Shown here one piece after another: positions 25,243-33,464 of a stretch of DNA of 64,000 nt; within the stretch, counting starts at the first letter, position 1, and every line of letters starts with the position of its first letter. The notes beneath the pieces were generated by a model. It was not told the origin of the DNA. It did not search any database and saw only the letters and a list, made by a program, of their open reading frames with translations. The DNA is from Microtetraspora fusca (lineage in GTDB: Bacteria; Actinomycetota; Actinomycetes; Streptosporangiales; Streptosporangiaceae). The position numbers were made by a program, and so were the translations under genes. The stretch spans positions 62,001-126,000 of the forward strand of contig NZ_BBYK01000038.1 of the NCBI RefSeq assembly GCF_001570365.1. The letters are read 5' to 3'.

Positions 25243-26976
25243 TCACAGCCGCAACAAGAGCAGCTCTCCGGCACTCAAAATCGGCCGCGCCCCGGGGAAT
25301 CGAGACGAGAACTCGTTCTCATTTTTTTGCGCGATGAGAACGAATTTCACGTCTTCGCGGAGGAAGGCCGCGGTGAGCGGGCCGTGCCCGTCCCGGATCA
25401 GCGCGCCGATCCGCCGGGCCCGCGGCGCCTCCGCCGCGACCCGGATCGCGCCTCCGGCCCGCCGCTCGACCACGAGCGTGTCGTCCCACAGGACCGGTCG
25501 GGCGAACATCTTGGTGGCCGGGTCGAGGATCACCCGCCCGCCGTTCCACGCGAACGCGCGGTGCGCGCCCCACGGCAGCGACACCAACGCGCCCGGGGCC
25601 GGGTCGGCATTGACGAGGGCCTGGACCCGCCGCCACTCGTCCGGATAGTCCACCGCCGCCAGTCGGCCGAACGCGCCCAGGGCGAACGTGGGCAGCACCA
25701 GCACGGGCACGGCCGCCGCGGCGAACCCCATGCGTCCGAGCCGGTCGGCCACGTACGCGAAGCCCATCGCCTGGCAGAGCACGAGAGGAGCGATGAAGAG
25801 TTGGCCGTCGCGGAACGGGCCGAACCCCGGCCACCACCCGATCAGCCCCTTGAGCACGCCAGGTGCGAAGGCGCCCAGGCAGGCCACGCCCAGGCCGGCG
25901 ACCGCCGCCACCGCGAGCCCCGGCACATACCGCCCGGCGCCGGCGTTCCTCCCCCAACCCCTTCCGGCCAGCCTTACGAACCCGGCGAGGGCGAACCGCC
26001 GCTCCCCCGCGACGGCGACCCGGGCGAATCCCACGAACCCGGCCAGCGCCACCACGCTGAGGACGAGACGCACGGCGGCGACACTCCACGAGCCCTGCCC
26101 CGGCACCCCCGCCTCGGCGTTCCAGACACCCCCGAGGCTGAGCAGACTGCCGAGCGTCCCGAAGGGCCCGTCGGCCCGCGCCGCGAACGCCTCCACCCCC
26201 GCGGGATCCGTGACCGCCCGGCTGAGGAGAGCCGGGACCAGCCACGGCAGGCTCAGCACGCCGACGACCACAACGCTCACCAGAACGGCCCGCGCCCGTT
26301 CCGACAGGTCCCGGCGGCCGAGGTGGCGCAGCGGCGTCGCCACCTGGTGGCCGTCGGCCAGGCCACGACCGAGCGCCGCGACCGGCAGCACGACCAGTGC
26401 GGAGACGAGCATCGCCTGGAAGCCGCCGACCGCGGCGGGCACGAGCGCCACCGCCAGCCGCGCCGTGTCCCCCGCGACCTCGCGCAGGCGCGCCACGCCG
26501 GAGCGGGCGCAGAGCCGGGCCGCCGCGCGCACCGCCCAGGGCAGCCCGGCGAACCCCAGGAGCAGCGCCCACTGGCCGAGCAGCAGCCGCTGCGCGAGAT
26601 AGGCGTTCCACGCGTAGAAGGCGGCGGCCGCGAGCCGCGCCGCCGTCCGGTCCCCCGGCGACAGCGCCGCCGCCCCTGACGCGGCGAGCACGAAGACGCC
26701 GAGCAGGAGCGCCTTCTGCACCACGTCCGCCGGGAGCGCGAGCGACAGCAGCGCCACGACCTGGTCGCTCGGCACCGCCCGGGGAAAACCGCCGGACCCG
26801 CCCGATCCGAGGACCAGCGGCGGGTCCGGCACGAACACCATGTCGTACCGCAGCGCGAAGCCGGGTCCCAGCGCCGGCCCGAGCGCCAGCACGCCGAGCA
26901 GCAACCCGACGGCGGCCGGGGCGAAGCGCGCGAGCAGGCGGCGGGAGCGGCCTGGCCGCGTCACGTGCGGGCGCAC
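25243..26976 (-). CDS. Polytopic membrane protein of the Rv0226c type
   Basis: A 577-residue protein with at least twelve hydrophobic segments and an external C-terminal region with DYPDEWRRVQALVNADPAPG and VSLPWGAHRAFAWNGG. The organisation, with an early FALRYDMVFVPDPP loop, resembles the Rv0226c family of envelope proteins, which are GT-C-like in topology but of unproven activity. The GTG at 26976 has GGAGGG about 12 bases upstream. It is the first gene of the minus-strand envelope block, 136 bases before DUF2613. A glycosyltransferase or lipid-sugar transport role is inference. Confidence 0.75.
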   Translation of the reverse strand: MRPHVTRPGRSRRLLARFAPAAVGLLLGVLALGPALGPGFALRYDMVFVPDPPLVLGSGGSGGFPRAVPSDQVVALLSLALPADVVQKALLLGVFVLAASGAAALSPGDRTAARLAAAAFYAWNAYLAQRLLLGQWALLLGFAGLPWAVRAAARLCARSGVARLREVAGDTARLAVALVPAAVGGFQAMLVSALVVLPVAALGRGLADGHQVATPLRHLGRRDLSERARAVLVSVVVVGVLSLPWLVPALLSRAVTDPAGVEAFAARADGPFGTLGSLLSLGGVWNAEAGVPGQGSWSVAAVRLVLSVVALAGFVGFARVAVAGERRFALAGFVRLAGRGWGRNAGAGRYVPGLAVAAVAGLGVACLGAFAPGVLKGLIGWWPGFGPFRDGQLFIAPLVLCQAMGFAYVADRLGRMGFAAAAVPVLVLPTFALGAFGRLAAVDYPDEWRRVQALVNADPAPGALVSLPWGAHRAFAWNGGRVILDPATKMFARPVLWDDTLVVERRAGGAIRVAAEAPRARRIGALIRDGHGPLTAAFLREDVKFVLIAQKNENEFSSRFPGARPILSAGELLLLRL

Positions 26977-27034
26977 CGGCGCATCGCTCCCTCCACCGCT
27001 CCCGGCCCGTCACCGACCGGCGCGGGGAACGGGC

Positions 27035-29266
27035 CTACTTGCCGGGCTCCGGGTCGCGCGGCAGGCCGAGCATACGCTCAGCGATGATGTTGAGCTGCAC
27101 CTCGGTCGTGCCCCCGTAGATCGTCATCGCTCGGGTGGCGAGGATGGCCCGGTTCCAGTAGCCCGCGTCGCCGAGCTTCCAGTCGGCGGCGGTCACCGCC
27201 GCCGCGCCGAGGAGGCCGACCGCCGCCTGCGCCACGTTCTGCGCGTGCGAGGTGGACAGCAGCTTGCGCACGGACGCGTCGGCGCCGGGCTCGCTCCCGG
27301 CGAGCTGCTTGAGCGTGACCCGCAGCGACAGCGCGTTGATCGAGTGGCTCTCGCAGACGACGCGGGCGAGCTCCTGCCGCTCCACCGCGGTGAGCTCCCG
27401 GTTCAGCTTGCCGCACAGACCGAGCAGGTCTGGCACCGAGGCGCCGGTCCCGCCCGAACCGGACGACAGCGACACCCGCTCGTTGGACAGGGTGTTGCGG
27501 GCGACCTTCCAGCCCTCGTTGACCGCGCCCACGACGAGGTCGTCCGGCACGAACACGTCGTCGAGGAAGACCTCGTTGAACAGGTTCTCCCCCGTCATCT
27601 CGGTCAGCGGCCGCACGGTCACGCCCGGCGCCTTCATGTCCACGATGAAGTACGTGATGCCCTCGTGCTTGGGCCGGCTGCTGTCCGAGCGGGCGATGCA
27701 GATGGCCCACTCCGCGACGTGCGCGACCGACGTCCAGATCTTCTGGCCGTTGAGCCGCCAGCCGCCCTCGACCTTCTCCGCCTTCATCTGCAGCGAGGCG
27801 AGGTCGGAACCCGCGCCCGGCTCGGAGAAGAGCTGGCACCAGATCATCTCGCCGCTCAACGTCGGCGGCAGGAAGCGCTCCTGCTGCTCGGGCGTGCCGT
27901 ACGTGACGATGGACGGCACGACCCAGGCGCCGATGATCATCTGGGGCAGCGCGACCTTCGCCGCGCGCAGCTCCTGGTGGATCAGCACCTGCTCCAGCGG
28001 GCTCGCGCCCCGGCCCCACGGCTTGGGCAGGTGCGGCAGGACGAAGCCGGAGGAGGCCAGCGCGCGCTTCTGCTCGCTGCCCCGCCCGCCGGGGCCGTCC
28101 GGCTCGGTGGACAGCTCAGCGATCCGGGCGATCTCCTCCCGGATCGCGACGCGCAGCGGCTCGGCATCCTCGGGCAGGTCGATCTCCATCTCGCGGGAGA
28201 CGCCGCCGAGCGCCAGCGAGGCGACGGTCTCGGCCCAGTCCGCCGACGGTCCGAGCAGCGCCCGCACGCTCAGCGCGCGCCGGTAGTACAGGTGCGCGTC
28301 GTGCTCGAAGGTGTAGCCGATGCCGCCGAACGCCTGGATGGCGTCCTTGGCGCACTGCACGGCCGCGTCGGGAGCCGTCACGCCCGCGATCGCGGCGGCG
28401 TAGGCCAGCTCCTCGCCGGTGGCCCGGGTCGCGTCCCACACCGTCGCCCTGGCCTGCTCCAACGCGACCAGCATCCGCGAGATCTTGTGCTTGATGCCCT
28501 GGAACTGCCCGATCGGGCGGCCGAACTGCACGCGGACCTTGGCGTAGTCGGCGGCGGCCGAGACGCACCAGGAGGCGACGCCCGCCGCGTCCGCGCCGAG
28601 GACGATCGCGGCCAGGTTGAGGACGTCCGGGCCCTCCAGCCCGTCGAGGACGCGCTCGGCGGGCACGGCCACCGACGACACCTCGACCTTGGCCACACCG
28701 CGGGTGAGGTCGAGCGACGGGATCGGGGTGACGGTCGCCTGGGCCGCGTCCAGCGCGACCCACTCCTCGCCGCGGTCCGTCGAGACCGGCAGCACCAGCA
28801 CGTCGGCGAGCGTCGCGCCGAGCACCGGCTCGGCCACGCCGCTGATCGTCAAGACCCCGCCCTCGCGGACGCCGGAGATCGCTCCGGTGAGCGCGACCGC
28901 CCCGACCAGGGTGCCGTCGGCCAACCCGGGCAGCAGCTCCGCGTGGGCCTTGCCGTCGGCCGCCAGGATGGCCGCGCCCGCGAGCACGGTCGGCACGATC
29001 GGGCCCGGGGCCACCCGCTCCGAGAGCGCCTCGATCGCCACCGCCGCCTCCAGCAGGCCGTACCCGGCGCCGCCGTGCTCCTCGGGGATGTGCAGGCCGA
29101 GCAATCCCTGTTCGGCCAGGCCGGCCCAGAAGGGAGGACGTTCCTCGGCCCCGCCGCCGGCGGCCGCCACCGCGCTCCGCACCACGTCGGCGGGGATGGT
29201 GCGCTCGGCCCACCCGGTGACCGACTCGCGCAGCGCCTCGTGTTCCTCGCTCAGACCGATCGCCAT
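27035..29266 (-). CDS. Two-domain fused acyl-CoA dehydrogenase (FadE34/FadE6-like)
   Basis: A 743-residue chain holding two acyl-CoA dehydrogenase units in tandem: residues about 1-365 (QAFGGIGYTFEHDAHLYYRR near its end) and about 385-743 (WCQLFSEPGAGSDLAS, then IYGGTTEVQLNIIAERMLG at the C-terminus). Ordinary family members are near 380 residues. Mycobacterial FadE34 has the same fusion and acts on steroid side chains. FAD-dependent alpha,beta-dehydrogenation of an acyl-CoA is the expected reaction; the substrate is not visible. No partner genes of a catabolic operon are adjacent. A palindrome at 29304-29320 lies just upstream of the start. Confidence 0.87.
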   Translation of the reverse strand: MAIGLSEEHEALRESVTGWAERTIPADVVRSAVAAAGGGAEERPPFWAGLAEQGLLGLHIPEEHGGAGYGLLEAAVAIEALSERVAPGPIVPTVLAGAAILAADGKAHAELLPGLADGTLVGAVALTGAISGVREGGVLTISGVAEPVLGATLADVLVLPVSTDRGEEWVALDAAQATVTPIPSLDLTRGVAKVEVSSVAVPAERVLDGLEGPDVLNLAAIVLGADAAGVASWCVSAAADYAKVRVQFGRPIGQFQGIKHKISRMLVALEQARATVWDATRATGEELAYAAAIAGVTAPDAAVQCAKDAIQAFGGIGYTFEHDAHLYYRRALSVRALLGPSADWAETVASLALGGVSREMEIDLPEDAEPLRVAIREEIARIAELSTEPDGPGGRGSEQKRALASSGFVLPHLPKPWGRGASPLEQVLIHQELRAAKVALPQMIIGAWVVPSIVTYGTPEQQERFLPPTLSGEMIWCQLFSEPGAGSDLASLQMKAEKVEGGWRLNGQKIWTSVAHVAEWAICIARSDSSRPKHEGITYFIVDMKAPGVTVRPLTEMTGENLFNEVFLDDVFVPDDLVVGAVNEGWKVARNTLSNERVSLSSGSGGTGASVPDLLGLCGKLNRELTAVERQELARVVCESHSINALSLRVTLKQLAGSEPGADASVRKLLSTSHAQNVAQAAVGLLGAAAVTAADWKLGDAGYWNRAILATRAMTIYGGTTEVQLNIIAERMLGLPRDPEPGK

Positions 29267-29303
29267 CCGACCCTCCAGGCTCGAACCATCGCAGGGGAAT
29301 TTC

Positions 29304-29320
29304 CCAGAATCATATTCTGG
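29304..29320. promoter_or_regulatory. Palindromic operator candidate upstream of the acyl-CoA dehydrogenase
   Basis: CCAGAATCATATTCTGG is a perfect seven-base inverted repeat (CCAGAAT/ATTCTGG) around CAT, 38 bases upstream of the fused dehydrogenase ATG. The AT-rich core in GC-rich DNA and the position fit a repressor site, for example of the TetR family. It differs from the KstR-like sites elsewhere in the window. Confidence 0.5.
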
Positions 29321-29345
29321 AGGATTGTTCTCCGGCTACATCCCT

Positions 29346-30125
29346 CTACATGGGACGAAGGGTCCAAAAGAGCATATTGAGGTCGCGATAGAGCTCCTGG
29401 CGCGTGTCCGGGACCGTGGCGAACAGCAGCGCGGGCTTCTTTCCGCCGGTGCCGACCACGGCCACGATCGCCTCGGACGCGTGCCTGCGCCCGTCGATCC
29501 GGTATGTCACGCGGTAGCCGAGCAGCCACCCCGTCCCCCGCCGCAGCGGTTGCGACGCCGTCCAGTCAAGGGAACCGCCCTCCGGCTGGAAGCGCAGCGT
29601 CCACCTGGCCGCCCGCGCCGCGACCGCCCGGTACGCCTCCGGGGTGGTGAGGCCGCCCGGGACCGTTCCCGGCATCGGGCAGGAGACGATCAGCGCCCGG
29701 CCCGCGCGCTGCGTGTGCGTGAACGGGGCGGGGTGGGCGGCGGTCCGCCACGGGGCGGCGAACCCGCCGTACCCGATGCCCGATTTCTTGTCCACCACGA
29801 AGTCGCCGGCCGGGGTGCCCGCGCCCGGGTGGACGACCATGGACAGCGCCGTGGGGACCGGGGGCAGCCGGACCGGCCGCGGTACGGCCGAGGCGGAAGG
29901 GGACGCCGAGACGGTGGGACCGGTCCCCGGCCGCCCCTGGTGGAGCGGCGTGGGCGCGGCCCCCGGCCGGTCGCCGGAGAACGCCGTGAACACCAGCACG
30001 ATGGCGACGGCCGTCCCCACGGCCGCGAGCGCGGTGTAGATCAGGCGGGCCCGCCGTGGACGTGGAGGCGGCTCCGGCCGCACCTGGGGCATCGGGGTCG
30101 TGTAGGGCTCACCAGCCTCGGCCAT
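29346..30125 (-). CDS. Membrane-anchored hypothetical protein
   Basis: A 259-residue protein I do not recognise. The N-terminus is cytoplasmic and Pro/Arg-rich, followed by one membrane segment (LIYTALAAVGTAVAIVLVFTAF), a Pro/Ser/Thr linker, and a compact external domain from about residue 90 to the end with a single Cys (SCPMPGTVPGG). The layout is typical of actinomycete single-pass surface proteins. The ATG at 30125 diverges from the protease gene with 90 bases between them, and its stop is 80 bases upstream of the dehydrogenase start. Confidence 0.72.
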   Translation of the reverse strand: MAEAGEPYTTPMPQVRPEPPPRPRRARLIYTALAAVGTAVAIVLVFTAFSGDRPGAAPTPLHQGRPGTGPTVSASPSASAVPRPVRLPPVPTALSMVVHPGAGTPAGDFVVDKKSGIGYGGFAAPWRTAAHPAPFTHTQRAGRALIVSCPMPGTVPGGLTTPEAYRAVAARAARWTLRFQPEGGSLDWTASQPLRRGTGWLLGYRVTYRIDGRRHASEAIVAVVGTGGKKPALLFATVPDTRQELYRDLNMLFWTLRPM

Positions 30126-30215
30126 GCCCGCAGATTACGCGACAAACGCCACGTCGCGACGGCATTGTCACAGTCCGTCAGGAATACCTCCCTCCACGGG
30201 GGTAGTCGCTCGCGC

Positions 30216-31310
30216 ATGGGACGTTCACGCACCCTCGGCCGCACCGCGGCGTCGATGGCGTTGCTCGTCTGCGCGGCCTGCGGAAGCCCGATGGCCGGCC
30301 TCACCGCCGGCGCTTCCGCCCCGACCGGGACACCGCCCCCGTCACCGTCCGCCCCGGCGGGCGCGACGCCCGCGCACCCGGGCGGCCCGTCCGGGCTGGA
30401 GGGCTCGTACGAACAGGTCATCAAGCGGGTCCTGCCATCGATCGTGCAGATCACCACCAACCGGGGCCTGGGCTCCGGCATCGTCTACGACAAGGACGGC
30501 CACATCCTGACGAACGCCCACGTGGTGCAGGGGGCCAAGCGGTTCTCGGTGACGCTCGCGACCGGCGGGAAGCAACGGACCGGCCGGCTGATGAACGTCT
30601 TCCCGGCCGGCGACCTCGCCGTGATCAAGGTGGACAACACGCAGGGCCTGCAGCCCGCGTCCTTCGGCCGCTCCGCCGACCTGCGGGTGGGCCAGATCGT
30701 GCTGGCCATGGGGAACCCGCTCGGCTACTCCGGCAGCGTCACGGAGGGCATCGTCTCCGGGCTGGGCCGCACTGTCAGCGGATCGAGCGGCGAGGGCACG
30801 CCCACCTCGACCATCCCGGACGCCATCCAGACCTCCGCCGCGATCAACCCGGGCAACAGCGGCGGCGCGCTCGTGGACATGAGCGGCCGCGTCATCGGCA
30901 TCCCGAGCCTGGCCGCGGTCGACCCCGAACTGGGCGCGGCGCCCGGCATCGGCTTCGCCATCCCGAGCGACACGGCGTCCGACATCGCCAACCAGATCAT
31001 CAAGAACGGCAGGGTCGTCAACAGCCACCGGGCGGCGCTCGGCATCCAGGTGGGCACCGCGGTGGACGCGCTGGGCTCGCCGATCGGCGTGCTGGTCGGC
31101 CGGGTCACCAACGGAGGCGCCGCCGAACAGGCCGGGATCAGGCCGGGTGACGTGATCGTCAAGGTCAACGACACCCCGACCCCGAACACGACGGCGCTGT
31201 CCGAGGCGCTCGCCCGGCTCCAGCCCGGCCAGAGCACCAAGGTCACGCTGCTGTACCCGAGCGGGACCACGAGCACCGTCACCGTCACCCTCGGCCAGCT
31301 CCCGGGCTGA
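30216..31310 (+). CDS. HtrA/DegP-like trypsin-fold serine protease with PDZ domain
   Basis: A 364-residue exported protease. An N-terminal hydrophobic segment (SMALLVCAACGSPMAGLTA) is a signal peptide, possibly of a lipoprotein with an imperfect lipobox, followed by a Pro/Ala-rich linker. The catalytic triad is visible: His in ILTNAHVVQ, Asp in GDLAVIKVD, Ser in INPGNSGGALV. A PDZ domain covers about the last 100 residues (VTNGGAAEQAGIRPGDVIVKV). It probably degrades or senses misfolded envelope proteins. The ATG at 30216 has only a distant GGGGG (13 bases), so the exact start is less sure than the family. Confidence 0.9.
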   Translation: MGRSRTLGRTAASMALLVCAACGSPMAGLTAGASAPTGTPPPSPSAPAGATPAHPGGPSGLEGSYEQVIKRVLPSIVQITTNRGLGSGIVYDKDGHILTNAHVVQGAKRFSVTLATGGKQRTGRLMNVFPAGDLAVIKVDNTQGLQPASFGRSADLRVGQIVLAMGNPLGYSGSVTEGIVSGLGRTVSGSSGEGTPTSTIPDAIQTSAAINPGNSGGALVDMSGRVIGIPSLAAVDPELGAAPGIGFAIPSDTASDIANQIIKNGRVVNSHRAALGIQVGTAVDALGSPIGVLVGRVTNGGAAEQAGIRPGDVIVKVNDTPTPNTTALSEALARLQPGQSTKVTLLYPSGTTSTVTVTLGQLPG

Positions 31311-31345
31311 TCCTGACATTCTTGTGTGAGAAAGGGCGTTCGAGC

Positions 31346-31376
31346 TTGGTACGGGGTCGGCGACCGTTGTTACGGT
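31346..31376 (+). promoter_or_regulatory. Candidate promoter for a leaderless adenosine deaminase mRNA
   Basis: TTGGTA (31346-31351) and TACGGT (31371-31376) are separated by 19 bases. The expected start point falls on or next to the GTG at 31383, which has no ribosome site, so a leaderless transcript is plausible. The evidence is only positional. Confidence 0.3.
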
Positions 31377-31382
31377 CATCCG

Positions 31383-32414
31383 GTGATCGCTCCCGACCTC
31401 ACCGAATTCATCGCCGGGCTGCCCAAGGCCGAGCTGCACGTGCACCACGTGGGCTCCGCGTCGCCCCAGATCGTGGCCGAGCTGGCCGCGCGCCACGAGG
31501 GCTCAACTCCCGTCCCGGCCGACCCCGACCTCCTCGCCGACTACTTCGTCTTCCGCGACTTCGCCCACTTCATCGAGGTGTACCTGGCCGTCGTCGACCT
31601 GATCAGGGACCCCGAGGACGTCTGGTCGCTCTTCCACGGCGTCGGCCGCGACCTCGCCGCGCAGCGGGTCAGGTACGCCGAGCTCACCGTCACGCCGCAC
31701 CTGCACCTCTCCCGGGGGTTCGCCGCCGCCGAGTTCTGCGAGGTGATCGAGGACGCCCGGCGCGCGGTCGAGCGCGACTACGGCACGATCCTCCGCTGGT
31801 GCTTCGACATCCCCGGCGAGGACGGCGTGCACGGCGCCGACCAGACCCTCAAGGTGGCCCTGGAGCAGCGGCCGGACGGCCTGATCAGCTTCGGCCTCGG
31901 CGGGCCGGAGATCGGCGTGTCCCGCGCCCAGTTCGCGCCGCACTTCGCCGCGGCCCGCGCCGCCGGGCTCCACTCCGTCCCGCACGCGGGCGAGACGACC
32001 GGGGCGGCGACGGTCTGGGACGCGATCCGCGAGCTGAAGGCCGAGCGGATCGGGCACGGCGTGCACAGCGTCGAAGACCCAGCGCTGCTCGACCACCTCG
32101 CCTCCGAGGGGATCGTCTTGGAGGTCTGCCCCACGTCGAACGTGCGGACCCGGGCCGTCGCCGACCTGGCCGAGCACCCGCTCGCCACCCTGGTCAAGGC
32201 GGGCGTGCCCGTGACCATCAACTCCGACGACCCGCCCATGTTCGGCACCACCCTGAACAACGAGTACGCGGTGGCCGCGGAGCTGCTCGGGCTCGACCGG
32301 GACGGCGTGGCCGACCTGGCCCGCAACGGCGTACGCGCGTCGTTCCTCACCTTCGAGGGCAAGAACGCCCTGCTCGCCGAGATCGACGCGTACGCGGCGG
32401 GCGTCGGCGCCTGA
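31383..32414 (+). CDS. Adenosine deaminase family protein
   Basis: A 343-residue metal-dependent amidohydrolase. The zinc site ELHVHHVGS (HxH) is at residues about 16-20, followed later by VPHAGETTG with the catalytic Glu region, RIGHGVHSV with a metal His, EVCPTSN, and NSDDPPMFG with the metal Asp. This is the full adenosine deaminase motif set, with HHVGS in place of the commoner HLxGS. It should deaminate adenosine or a related purine such as aminodeoxyfutalosine in menaquinone synthesis; the sequence alone does not decide. The GTG at 31383 is chosen because family homology starts there; an upstream GTG at 31326 is possible. Confidence 0.85.
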   Translation: MIAPDLTEFIAGLPKAELHVHHVGSASPQIVAELAARHEGSTPVPADPDLLADYFVFRDFAHFIEVYLAVVDLIRDPEDVWSLFHGVGRDLAAQRVRYAELTVTPHLHLSRGFAAAEFCEVIEDARRAVERDYGTILRWCFDIPGEDGVHGADQTLKVALEQRPDGLISFGLGGPEIGVSRAQFAPHFAAARAAGLHSVPHAGETTGAATVWDAIRELKAERIGHGVHSVEDPALLDHLASEGIVLEVCPTSNVRTRAVADLAEHPLATLVKAGVPVTINSDDPPMFGTTLNNEYAVAAELLGLDRDGVADLARNGVRASFLTFEGKNALLAEIDAYAAGVGA

Positions 32415-32423
32415 AAACAGGCC

Positions 32424-32471
32424 GAGGGGCGGTCGTCGCGTCGGCGATGTCCACCGACGCGACCGCCCCTC
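32424..32471. terminator. Bidirectional hairpin terminator, copy 1 of a duplicated element
   Basis: Long inverted repeat with arms GAGGGGCGGTCG...CGTCGG and CCGACGCGACCGCCCCTC around CGATGT, just past the adenosine deaminase stop and before the convergent hydrolase stop. It lacks a strong T-tract. The same element, plus the following 21 bases (32472-32492), recurs at 34374-34439. Confidence 0.65.
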
Positions 32472-32529
32472 GCGGCTCCTGCCCTGGGTTCCGCACAAAG
32501 ACGCGCGGGACAGCCGGCGGACGCGGAGA

Positions 32530-33312
32530 TCACTGCGGGCGCAGGACGAACTCGGCCACCAGCCGGACCCACTCCTCCGGACGTTCCAGCAGCACGACGT
32601 GCCCGCTGTCGATCTCGGCGTACTCGCTCCCCGCGATCGCCGCGTGCAGCTCCCTGGAGTTCTCCACCGGCACGGTGAGGTCCCGGCCGCACCCGATGAC
32701 CAGGGTGCGCGCCTGGATCTTCGGCAGCAGGTCCCGGACGTCCACCCGCAGGTTCAGGTCGATCTGGCGCAGCCGCTCCCGGTTCGGCCGCAGGTTCGGC
32801 ACCAGCCCCTCCACCCCGTCCGGGCCCAGCGCGTTCAGGAACTCCCGGCTGAACCCGGTGAGGGTGGAGAACCGGCCGAACGCGTCGGCGTCGTCCGCGA
32901 TCCGCCGCCACACGGTCATGAGATTCCGCAGGTACTCGTCGCCCGGACCGGCCCACCCGGCCACCAGCACCAGACTCCGTACCAGCTCGGGCCGGGTGGC
33001 CGCGAAGGCGGCGGCCACCGGCGCCCCCAGGGAGAACCCGACCAGATCGACCGGACCGGTCCCGGCGTCCCCGATCACCACGTCGAGCTGCCCGGTCAGC
33101 GCCTCCACGGTCAGGTCCCCGCCGTCGTCCTCGGCCGGGTCGCTGCCCGACAGATCGGGCGTGATCACCGTACGGGCGTCGGTGAACCGGTCCGCCACCC
33201 CGTCCCAGGTGATCCCCGCCCCCGGCCCCGTGCCGTGCACGAGCACCAGCCCAGGACCCGACCCCTTCATCCCGTACGGCACCAGCGCGTCGTCCACCCG
33301 CACACTCGGCAT
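32530..33312 (-). CDS. Alpha/beta hydrolase
   Basis: A 260-residue alpha/beta-hydrolase fold protein. The oxyanion HGTGPGAG loop follows LVLVH. The nucleophile elbow is GFSLGA (Ser), the acid lies near CGRDLTVP, and the catalytic His is in DSGHVVLLERPEEW. No signal peptide, so it is cytoplasmic. I start at the ATG at 33312, with AAGGA six bases upstream, rather than at the ATG at 33336. It is divergent from an MmyB-type XRE regulator, a frequent pairing in actinomycetes, so it is probably induced by the regulator's ligand. The substrate is unknown. Confidence 0.85.
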   Translation of the reverse strand: MPSVRVDDALVPYGMKGSGPGLVLVHGTGPGAGITWDGVADRFTDARTVITPDLSGSDPAEDDGGDLTVEALTGQLDVVIGDAGTGPVDLVGFSLGAPVAAAFAATRPELVRSLVLVAGWAGPGDEYLRNLMTVWRRIADDADAFGRFSTLTGFSREFLNALGPDGVEGLVPNLRPNRERLRQIDLNLRVDVRDLLPKIQARTLVIGCGRDLTVPVENSRELHAAIAGSEYAEIDSGHVVLLERPEEWVRLVAEFVLRPQ

Positions 33313-33340
33313 GATGATTCCTTCCTCATCCGTCATCGGT

Positions 33341-33427
33341 CGACCGGTGTTCCGGTCGCCCCACGAGGAGGCTGCCCGAGCCCGCCGGCGTTGAGGAGCG
33401 GAGCGCTTTGCCTAGGACCGACGGTCC
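33341..33427. promoter_or_regulatory. Palindromes in the hydrolase/XRE divergent promoter
   Basis: Two inverted repeats lie between the divergent starts: CGACCGGTGTTCCGGTCG (33341-33358; seven-base arms, four-base spacer) and GGACCGACGGTCC (33415-33427; five-base arms). Both are candidate operators of the adjacent XRE regulator. Each sits close to one of the two starts, fitting joint control. Confidence 0.45.
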
Positions 33428-33464
33428 GTGGTTATGGTCAGCGTGAGCTGCCAGAATTCCCGAC

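Noticed and set aside
32447-32492. A short peptide (MSTDATAPRGSCPGF) repeated in two places
   Set aside because: It is the translation of the duplicated hairpin element, with no ribosome site and different continuations.
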